A stretch of 64,000 bases of DNA from positions 1,991,744 through 2,055,743 of the forward strand of contig NC_091378.1 in NCBI RefSeq assembly GCF_038502225.1. Reading direction: 5' to 3'. The stretch comes from Cherax quadricarinatus. Its lineage: Eukaryota > Arthropoda > Malacostraca > Decapoda > Parastacidae. Below are positions 21,209 to 28,864 of the stretch, one piece after another. The notes below the pieces were generated by a model that saw only the letters and a program-made list of their open reading frames with translations, was not told where the DNA came from and made no database searches. Numbering within the stretch: position 1 is the first letter of the stretch; the number at the start of each line of letters is the position of its first letter. Both the position numbers and the translations under genes were made by a program.

Positions 21209-21345
21209 CCTGTAGCGCACCAGCAGGAAGCAGCAAGAGCAGCAGGTGGTGCAGGCGCTGACAGTGACGCCCTAGGAGGTGGAAAGTACACAGGACGTAG
21301 GTGCAGAAAGTGCTAGAGGTCCACCCAACACTGCCGTCAAAACAC
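21209..21345 (-). other. Calnexin non-coding exon 1 (5' UTR), predicted
   Basis: A GC-rich tract rich in CTG/CAG ends, on the minus strand, with CTACAGG/GTGAGA, a good donor. It lies just downstream of a CCAAT/ERSE cluster and nothing else upstream of coding exon 2 looks like a first exon. The right edge (start of transcription) is a guess; no TATA box is seen. Confidence 0.55.
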
Positions 21346-21480
21346 AACTTTGAAGTCTCTGCACTTCCTTAGCGCGTGGTTGATGCTGATTGGTCCACTG
21401 CTATCTACCCGCCATGGAAGCCTCTTTCTCATTGGCTTGAACTTGATCAAATTACTTTCCACACTGTGATTGGCTAGCAG
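21346..21480 (-). promoter_or_regulatory. Predicted calnexin promoter with three CCAAT boxes
   Basis: Minus-strand CCAAT boxes lie at 21389-21393, 21431-21435 and 21469-21473, spaced 42 and 38 bp. The nearest to exon 1 is part of a perfect ERSE. CCAAT boxes bind NF-Y, and repeated NF-Y sites with ERSE are known in ER chaperone promoters such as GRP78. No TATA box is visible. Confidence 0.6.
21375..21393 (-). promoter_or_regulatory. ER stress response element (ERSE), CCAAT-N9-CCACG
   Basis: Minus strand reads CCAAT, nine bases (CAGCATCAA), CCACG. This is an exact match to the ERSE consensus bound by NF-Y with ATF6 or XBP1 in the unfolded-protein response. It sits upstream of the predicted calnexin exon 1 in the transcription orientation, as expected for a UPR target. 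Confidence 0.75.
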
Positions 21481-21717
21481 ACGACAGTACATATACTCAA
21501 TGTCTTCTTTTATTCTGGTAAAATAGAAAACGATTCAGTTTTCAAGATCAAGGTTAACCTCTCTTTGAAGTAATTACCTTCACCAGAGAGAATTAATGGT
21601 CTTTATAGACTCTTGATACAAGGAAAAAGAGATACATCTGATTCTCGAAGACGCCCTCACCTGATGCTCACCGGTGACCTGTTTTCTGCACTATATATAC
21701 TGTGTTCTCCCATTCTC

Positions 21718-22048
21718 TTGTATTATTATTATCAAAAGTAATAATAATATCTTTATTTCTACAAGTACATGTACAAGGTATACAAACCATAGCTGACATC
21801 AATGACATACTACTATATAGAAAGTCGCTTGTTATGCAGAGCATTTCGGGCAAATTAGATCAGTTTTGTCCCAGGATGCGGCCCACACCAGTCCACTAAC
21901 ACCCAGGTACCTATTTTATACCGATAGGTGAACATGGACAACAGGTGTTTTATGGAAACACGTCCTAATGTTATCCAGCCGTACGGGGATCCGAACTTCG
22001 GATCTCAGTGTGTAAACCGTGTGCGCTAGCGACCGAGCCACGGGGCAC
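21718..22048 (-). mobile_element. SINE-A copy, full length
   Basis: On the minus strand it starts GTGCCCCGTGGCTCGGTCGC, with a box A-like GTGGCTCGGTCGCTAGCG and box B-like region near 21990, runs through the common body (TAGGTACCTGGGTGTTAGTG) and ends with AATAAAGATATTATTATTAC. It is upstream of the calnexin promoter. Confidence 0.8.
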
Positions 22049-22215
22049 CTCAAGTCGATATCGGTACAGGCACACATAAGTACATTTATCACACATATTG
22101 TAAATTACCCGGGATAACCAAAAAAGACAAACTGACTTATTGTCACTGGGGCCCTGGGTGTATGATGCATTCCTTTCATCCATATTGTTGGTATCGTTAT
22201 ACCGTCTATTTTCAA

Positions 22216-22672
22216 GGAAGGTTATCATAGCTAGCCCCATGAAGGTTATCATAGCTAGCCCCATGAAGGTTATCATGGCTATCCCCATGAAGGTTATCAT
22301 GGCTAGCCCCATGAAGGTTATCATGGCTAGCCCCATGAAGGTTATCATAGCTAGCCCCATGAAGGTTATCATGGCTATCCCCATGAAGGTTATCATGGCT
22401 ATCCCCATGAAGGTTATCATGGCTATCCCCATGAAGGTTATCATGGCTAGCCCCATGAAGGTTATCATGGCTAGCCCCATGAACGTTATCATGGCTAGCC
22501 CCATGAAGGTTATCATAGCTAGCCCCATGAAGGTTATCATGGCTAGCCCCATGAACGTTATCATGGCTATCCCCATGAAGGTTATCATAGCTAGCCCCAT
22601 GAAGGTTATCATGGCTAGCCCCATGAACGTTATCATAGCTAGCCCCATGAAGGTTATCATGGCTAGCCCCAT
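22216..22672. repeat. 24-bp minisatellite, about 19 copies
   Basis: Unit ATGAAGGTTATCATGGCTAG plus CCCC, with point variants (ATAGCTAG, GCTATCC, GAACG). The period is a multiple of three and neither strand has stops, so the plus strand reads (MKVIMASP)n and the minus strand (MGLAMITF)n. This explains long ORFs on both strands; no real protein is implied. Confidence 0.95.
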
Positions 22673-22674
22673 GA

Positions 22675-22916
22675 TGGTGCTATTTTTAATTTGTATTTTT
22701 ATATTATTAGATTAAACCTTGTTGTACTATAGATCATTCTAGCTCAATACATAGACTATACCAAAGTCATTACATTAGACCTTAGTGCAATTACAAGTGA
22801 GAGTCTTGTGCTATTTTTAATTTGTATTTTTATATTATTAGTTTATACCTAGTTGTACTTTAGCTCATTCCAGCACAACACATAGACAACACCAACTCCA
22901 TTATGTGTATTAGTGA
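22675..22916 (+). repeat. Two tandem 5' monomers of LINE-C
   Basis: GTGCTATTTTTAATTTGTAT and about 100 following bases occur at about 22677 and again at about 22808, a spacing of about 131 bp, with roughly 20 percent divergence in the second half. Tandem 5' promoter monomers are known in some LINEs (mouse L1); a promoter role here is inference. Confidence 0.6.
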
Positions 22917-23041
22917 CTATACTCTACATGACCAAAATGCTATAGCTATACACTTGTCCAAACTTCCCACCACTACAGATATCAGTACTAAAACTCAACA
23001 CACAACTCAGGATATAAATAACCATAATTTAAACCTAGAAG

Positions 23042-25258
23042 ATGATTGATCACGTTGACCCTGATCTAAACCTCCATAATCTGACACACAATCAAAACCT
23101 ATTGGAAAGTAACTGCCTTTACTACACAGCATCACAACCCAGCACTATCCTAAACAATGCTAAAAGTCTATCAGTACTTAACTACAACATTAGGTCCTTA
23201 AGCAAACACTATGATGACCTCCTGGCACTCCTTGAATCACTAAAGACACCCTTCTCCTGCATTATTCTTACTGAGACCTGGCATAAGCAGGACATAATAG
23301 ATATCTACCCTCTACCAGGATACACAGCAATCCACATCTGCAGACCATACCAAGTTGGGGGTGGTATTGCAATCTATTACTCTAACCAATTATCTTGTAT
23401 TAGCACCACTTGCATTAGTGATGAATATGGAGAATACATTTTTGCTAATTTTACTGTAAAAAACCTTAAGACGCCTATAACAATCGGTGCCATTTACCGG
23501 ATACCCCACACAAACATCCCAAATTTCAGTGAGAAACTAAAGGCACTAATAACAAACAGACAAATGAATAAGCACCACCTTCTCTTAGCTGGAGACTTCA
23601 ACATCAACCTTGGCCTACTAGATGATCAGCCTGTAACTGATTTCATCAATAATATGAACAACACACTTCTCATACCAACAATAACTAAACCAACCAGGCT
23701 CACTGAAACAAGTGCAACCATAATAGGCCACATATGGACCAATATACTAGCCCCCCTTAAATCAGGGATAATCACAGATATCACTACAGACCACTACCCT
23801 ACCTTCCTCTTGACAAACATTAGTAAACCACCACTTGAATACAACAAAGTTTCATTTAGACTCCATGATGAGGCCTCAATAAGGAAGTTCACAGCTGACC
23901 TAGAGACTGTTGACTGGCCTACAGAATTCTCCAAGGCCAATGGTATTGATGACTGGACAGACATTTTTCTTAACAAATTACTTAGACTATACAACAAACA
24001 TTGTCCTATAAAAACGAAACAGATCACAAACAAACGGCTTGGTTGCCCATGGCTAACCAGCATCATTCTGAAATCCATTGATAAGAAACACCAATATGAA
24101 AAGCAATATAGGCAGGGCTTAATACACAAAGATATTCTTAAACACTATTCATCAGTCCTCACCAAAGTAATAAAGAAAGCCAAACAACTATACTACTCCA
24201 GTAGATTCACTGACACAAGAGGAGATATAACAAAGACCTGGAAAACACTCTCTCAGATTCTAGGGACCCACAAACTGAAAAAAACCAAGAATATTGCCCT
24301 AACTAAACCTAATGAAACACCACTGTATCCCATTGACACAGCTAACAAGATAAACGACTTCTTCTCAACCATAGGTTCTAATCTCGCCAATAAAATCCCA
24401 CGCACCAATGCCCATGCCGGGGACTACCTAGATGGGAATTTCCCAAATTCCTTCTATCTTGCTCCAAATGAGCCCATGGAAGTCACTGAGATTATAAAGT
24501 CACTTAAAAATAACTCAGGGAATCTGTCTCATGTCCCACCATTATTGTACAAGAGAGCGGCCCATGTCCTCTCGCATGCTATCTCATTACTTTTTAACAA
24601 GTCACTAGAAACTAGCACCTTCCCGAAACTACTCAAGACGGCAAGGGTTACACCAATACATAAAGGTGGTGACCCTACAGATTTAAACAACTATAGGTCA
24701 ATATCAAACTTACCATTGCTATCCAAAATCTTTGAGAAACTCGTGCACAGGAGACTATATTCATTTATAACGGCACAAAACATACTCAACCCCTGCCAAT
24801 TTGGATTCAGGAAAAATAAAAGCACTAACGATGCAATCATAAAAATGCTAGATCTACTTTACACAGCATTGGAAAATAAGGAATATCCACTAGGAATTTT
24901 TATTGACCTAAGAAAAGCTTTTGACACAGTAGACCACGGCATCCTACTCCACAAACTTGACCATTATGGTATAAGAGGCCATGCGCTTGCATATTTCAAA
25001 TCTTACCTTACTAATAGGTATCAGTATGTCACCATTAAAGACACAGCATCAACAACACAGCCACTTGATACTGGAGTTCCGCAGGGAAGTGTCCTTGGTC
25101 CCCTGCTCTTCCTCATATACATCAATGATCTTCCAAACGTATCTCAACACCTGAACCCCATTCTCTTTGCTGACGACACGACTTATGTCATCTCTCACCC
25201 TAATCTTGCCACCCTCAACACCATTGTTAATGAGGAGCTGATCAAAATATCGACTTAG
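23042..25258 (+). CDS. LINE-C ORF: endonuclease and reverse transcriptase (738 codons to an in-frame TAG)
   Basis: The endonuclease covers about residues 40-260: NYNIRSLSKH, ILTETWHKQD, GGGIAIYY, AGDFNIN and TDHYPTFLL. The reverse transcriptase covers about 470-738: TPIHKGGDPTDLNNYRSISN, FGFRKNKST, DLRKAFDTVDHG, GVPQGSVLGPLLFLIYINDL and LFADDTTYV, with all three catalytic Asp present. The ORF stops at TAG (IST*MTANKLTLN), where related elements usually have Trp (TGG), so one base change explains the stop. The same frame continues at 25259. The start Met at 23042 lies a little upstream of the endonuclease. Confidence 0.85.
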   Translation: MIDHVDPDLNLHNLTHNQNLLESNCLYYTASQPSTILNNAKSLSVLNYNIRSLSKHYDDLLALLESLKTPFSCIILTETWHKQDIIDIYPLPGYTAIHICRPYQVGGGIAIYYSNQLSCISTTCISDEYGEYIFANFTVKNLKTPITIGAIYRIPHTNIPNFSEKLKALITNRQMNKHHLLLAGDFNINLGLLDDQPVTDFINNMNNTLLIPTITKPTRLTETSATIIGHIWTNILAPLKSGIITDITTDHYPTFLLTNISKPPLEYNKVSFRLHDEASIRKFTADLETVDWPTEFSKANGIDDWTDIFLNKLLRLYNKHCPIKTKQITNKRLGCPWLTSIILKSIDKKHQYEKQYRQGLIHKDILKHYSSVLTKVIKKAKQLYYSSRFTDTRGDITKTWKTLSQILGTHKLKKTKNIALTKPNETPLYPIDTANKINDFFSTIGSNLANKIPRTNAHAGDYLDGNFPNSFYLAPNEPMEVTEIIKSLKNNSGNLSHVPPLLYKRAAHVLSHAISLLFNKSLETSTFPKLLKTARVTPIHKGGDPTDLNNYRSISNLPLLSKIFEKLVHRRLYSFITAQNILNPCQFGFRKNKSTNDAIIKMLDLLYTALENKEYPLGIFIDLRKAFDTVDHGILLHKLDHYGIRGHALAYFKSYLTNRYQYVTIKDTASTTQPLDTGVPQGSVLGPLLFLIYINDLPNVSQHLNPILFADDTTYVISHPNLATLNTIVNEELIKIST

Positions 25259-26000
25259 ATGACAGCCAATAAACTTACGCTTAACACTGACAAAACCTAC
25301 TACATTATGTTTGGTAGCAGAGCAAGAGATGCGCAAATTAACATTAAGATCGACAACACTCTAATTGCCAGGCATAATGAGGGCAAATTCCTAGGCCTAT
25401 ACCTCGACAACAACCTGAACTTCAGCACCCATATCCAACACATAACCAAAAAAGTATCCAAAACGGTTGGGATCCTCTCCAAGATACGATACTACGTGCC
25501 GCAAACTGCCCTTCTCACACTATACCATTCACTTATATATCCATACCTCACCTATGCTATCTGTGTTTGGGGTTCAACTGCAGCAACACACCTAAAGCCA
25601 ATAATAACCCAACAAAAAGCCGCAGTAAGAATAATCACTAAATTCCATCCCTGGCAACACCCCCCCCCCACTCTTCATAGATCTAAACTTACTCCCTGTT
25701 CAGTACATCCACACTTACTACTGTGCAATCTACATCTACAGGACCTTAAATTCCAATATTAACCTTGACCTAAAACGCTTTCTTGATAGTTGCGACAGAA
25801 CCCACAGGCACAACACCAGACACAAACATCTCTATGACATTCCCCGTGTCAGACTAAACCTTTACAAAAATTCAATGTATGTCAAAGGCCCTAAAATCTG
25901 GAACACCCTACCTGAAAATTCTAAAACTGCAGACACATTCATCACCTTCAAAACTACCATCAGAAAACATCTTATCTCCCTGATACACCCTGTCAACTAA
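25259..26000 (+). pseudogene. LINE-C RT C-terminal part, after stop and with a C-run frameshift
   Basis: In the same frame as the upstream ORF: MTANKLTLNTDKTYYIMFGS, KFLGLYLDNNLNFSTHI, YHSLIYPYLTYAICVWG to about 25660. A nine-C run near 25663 shifts the frame; the other frame continues LNLLPVQYIH, YDIPRVRLNLYK, GPKIWNTLPE and ends at a stop near 26000. Removing one C would restore the reading, so this is either a recent indel or an assembly error. Confidence 0.75.
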
Positions 26001-26247
26001 TTACACGAATACCACCTGGTGGTTAACACTTACACTCACTCACCCATTTGACCATAAACAGAAATATCAATCTCAATCTCAAAATAATGAATCTTAACTA
26101 GTCATAAGTTGGCCTGTGATACTCCAATACTGAAACTAGTCATGCTAGGTGTTCTAGTGGTACACTCTGTAATTATTATTTTACTACATGTAAACCACAC
26201 AATAACCAAATTCTGTAAACTCAGCATTGTAATCCTTATTACCTGGA

Positions 26248-26884
26248 GTTTACCTGGAGAGAGTTCCGGGGGTCAACGCCCCCGCGGCCCGGTCTGTGAC
26301 CAGGCCTCCTGGTGGATCAGAGCCTGATCAACCAGGCTGTTGCTGCTGGCTGCACGCAAACCAACGTACGAGCCACAGCCCGGCTGATCCGGAACTGACT
26401 TTAGGTGCTTGTCCAGTGCCAGCTTGAAGACTGCCAGGGGTCTGTTGGTAATCCCCCTTATGTGTGCTGGGAGGCAGTTGAACAGTCTCGGGCCCCTGAC
26501 ACTTATTGTATGGTCTCTTAACGTGCTAGTGACACCCCTGCTTTTCATTGGGGGATGGTGCATCGTCTGCCAAGTCTTTTGCTTTCGTAGTGAGTGATTT
26601 TCGTGTGCAAGTTCGGTACTAGTCCCTCTAGGATTTTCCAGGTGTATATAATCATGTATCTCTCCCTCCTGCGTTCCAGGGAATACAGGTTCAGGAACCT
26701 CAAGCGCTCCCAGTAATTGAGGTGTTTTATCTCCTTTATGCGCGCCGTGAAGGTTCTCTGTACATTTTCTAGGTCGGCAATTTCACCTGCCTTGAAAGGT
26801 GCTGTTAGTGTGCAGCAATATTCCAGCCTAGATAGAACAAGTGACCTGAAGAGTGTCATCATGGGCTTGGCCTCCCTAGATGAG
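26248..26884 (-). mobile_element. LINE-B 3' copy, 5'-truncated
   Basis: Minus strand follows LINE-B from REAKPMMTLFRSLVLSRLEY to the terminal GPRGR, stop and 3' end. The coding part is open through ESKRLGRRCTIP, then one indel in the C-run shifts to the frame at 26273-26563. It lies directly against the LINE-C 3' end. Very close in sequence to 59090-60040, so recent. Confidence 0.85.
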
Positions 26885-26965
26885 ATAAGATTTGTTGGGA
26901 TTTTTAACCCGGAGGTTTGTCCACCCAGGATCATCCAATAGTGTATCATCAAGGATTGTCTTATT

Positions 26966-27180
26966 TCCGTTGTGGTCCTGGTAGCCAACACTCGCCTCAC
27001 ACATTGATGTCCGGGTTCGATCCCAGGCAAGGGTAACGACATTGGATGTGTTTCCTTACACCTCCTATCCCCGTTCACCTAACAAGCAAGTAGGTACCTG
27101 AGTGTTTGTGGACTGGTGTGGGTCGTATCCTGGGGGACATAACTGAGGACCACAATGGAAATATAAGACAGCCAGTTCCT
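26966..27180 (+). mobile_element. SINE-A copy, 3'-shortened
   Basis: tRNA-like head with box B GGGTTCGATCCC at about 27006, then the common body (TAGGTACCTGAGTGTTTGTG, GGACTGGTGTGGGT). The AATAAAGAT tail is replaced by other sequence from about 27160. Confidence 0.7.
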
Positions 27181-27261
27181 CGATGACGCACTGACTTATT
27201 TCTTGGGTTATCCTGGGTAGCTAACCCTCCGGGGTTAAAAATACGAACAAACTCTTATCTT

Positions 27262-27375
27262 AATTTTGTCCCCCAGGATGCCCCCCACACCAGTCCACTA
27301 ACACCCAAGTACACCTACTTACCGTTAGGTCAACGAGTGTAAATAAACATGCCCAATGTTATCACCCATGCCCAG
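27262..27375 (-). mobile_element. SINE-A body fragment
   Basis: Minus-strand match to the SINE-A body (CCAGGATG, CACACCAGTCCACTAACACC on the plus strand). Head and tail are missing. Confidence 0.6.
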
Positions 27376-27381
27376 GAGTAG

Positions 27382-27677
27382 CCCCCTGGCCTGGTGGCTA
27401 AAGCTCTCGCTTTACACGGCGAGGATCTGAGTTCGATTCCCAGCGAGGGTTGAAACATCGGACGTGTTTCTTAACACCTTTTGTCCATGTTCATCCATCA
27501 GTAAAATAGGTACCTGAGTGTTAGTGGACTGGTGTGGGTTGCATCCTGGGACAAAACTGACCTAATTTGCGGGAAATCCTTAGCATAACAAGGGTCTTTC
27601 TATATAGTAGTATGTCATTGATGTCAGCTATGGTCTGTATACCTTGTACATGTAGAAATAAAGATATTATTATTAAC
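27382..27677 (+). mobile_element. SINE-A reference copy with Pol III-type boxes
   Basis: Box A-like TGGCCTGGTGG at 27387-27397 and box B-like AGTTCGATTCC at 27430-27440, the spacing of a tRNA gene. The body then runs to GTAGAAATAAAGATATTATT. No acceptor stem pairing for a working tRNA is seen, so it is a tRNA-derived SINE, not a tRNA gene. Confidence 0.85.
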
Positions 27678-27814
27678 ATAGTTTTGTTTTTGTGGTGCGG
27701 TAAGAAAGTCGTGTTAAGGTGTTGGAGTGCATGTCAGCCTCATACATGGATAATCTATGTACCACATATGGTAAATAAAAGAAATATTTTTTTCTGAGAT
27801 AGGTGTTTAAAGTT

Positions 27815-28178
27815 TACCTGGAGTTCCTGGAGTTTACCTGGAGAGAGTTCCGGGGGTCAACGCCCCCGCGGCCCGGTCTGTGACCAGGCCTCCTGGTGGA
27901 TCAGAGCCTGATCAACCAGGCTGTTGCTGCTGGCTGCACGCAAACCAACGTACGAGCCACAGCCCGGCTGATCCGGAACTGACTTTAGGTGCTTGTCCAG
28001 TGCCAGCTTGAAGACTGCCAGGGTCTGTTGGTAATCCCCCTTATGTGTGCTGGGAGGCAGTTGAAGTCTCGGGGCCCCTGACACTTATTGTATGGTCTCT
28101 TAACGTGCTAGTGACACCCCTGCTTTTCATTGGGGGGATGGTGCATCGTCTGCCAAGTCTTTTGCTTTCGTAGTGAGT
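27815..28178 (-). mobile_element. LINE-B 3' copy, short
   Basis: Minus strand ends in the same GPRGR coding end and CTCCAGGTAAACTCCAGG terminus; only about 360 bp are present. Small deletions against 26248-26884 break the frame. Two tail repeats (GGAGTTTACCTGGAG) stand at its left edge. Confidence 0.85.
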
Positions 28179-28439
28179 TACTCAAAATTCTGGAGTCAAT
28201 GGCGCTACCTGGAAATTGTTAGTTTATATTTGTCATGGGCATGTAAAGTTTGTAGTCAGTAATTGGTTTCCATACTTTAACCTATAAGATTTAAATAATA
28301 AAATATTATAAGGACCTCAGTTAATATAAGTCACTTTGACTTTTTGTTAGGTAATCTTAGTTAATTAACACATATGCTGCTATGTATGATAATTTATGTG
28401 ATTGTATTTATGTGTACCTGCAACCACTTAATTGTTGTT

Positions 28440-28860
28440 GCAGGGGTTGATTCATAGCTCTTGGGCCCGGCTCTTCGATGATCGCTACTAGGTCACTCTT
28501 CCTGCTCCGTGAGCTTTATCATACCTCTTCTTAAAGCTATGTATGGATCCTGCCTCCTCTACATCACTTTCCAAATTATTCCACTTCTTGACAACTCTAT
28601 GACTGAAGAAATACTTCCTAACATCCCTGTGACTCATCTGAGTCTTCAATTTCCAACTGTGACCCCTTGTTGCTGTGTCACATCTCTGGAACATCCTGGC
28701 TCTGTCCACCTTGTCGATTTCTCTCAGTATTTTATATGTCGTTATCATGTCTACCCTGTCCTCTAGTGTCGTCAGGTCGAGTTCCCTTAACCTCTCTTCG
28801 TAGGACATGTCCTTAGTTCCAGGACTAGTCTTGTTGCAAACCTTTGTTGTACTCACCTAA
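28440..28860 (-). mobile_element. LINE-D 3' copy, truncated
   Basis: A 122-codon frame (28488-28856) reads MSYEERLRELDLTTLEDR, KVDRARMFQRCDT, RKYFFSHRVVKKWNNLES, FKKRYDKAHG, the C-terminus of LINE-D, with a small in-frame deletion (RRVRG lost before DMITTYK). The 3' end carries the tail AGGAGCTATGAATCAACCCC found in the big array. Confidence 0.8.
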
Positions 28861-28864
28861 TTCC

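Larger units (their letters stand above)
22675..26245 (+). mobile_element. LINE-C: near full-length non-LTR retrotransposon
   Basis: 5' UTR with two tandem monomers (22675-22916), then one long ORF with endonuclease and reverse transcriptase (23042 to about 26000), then a 3' UTR ending CAGCATTGTAATCCTTATTA. The ORF has only two breaks: an in-frame TAG at 25256 and a C-run frameshift at about 25663. It is the best-preserved EN-plus-RT element here, so probably a recent insertion. Clade is uncertain (CR1/Jockey-like by its RT blocks). It is abutted at its 3' end by a truncated antisense LINE-B. Confidence 0.85.

Noticed and set aside
22140..22715. Repeat proteins on both strands of the 24-bp array
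   Set aside because: Both ORFs follow from a stop-free unit whose length is a multiple of three; no start context, exon structure or family supports a protein.
27382..27455. A true tRNA gene
   Set aside because: Boxes A and B have the right spacing, but no acceptor-stem pairing is visible and the sequence continues into a SINE body with an A/T-rich tail.
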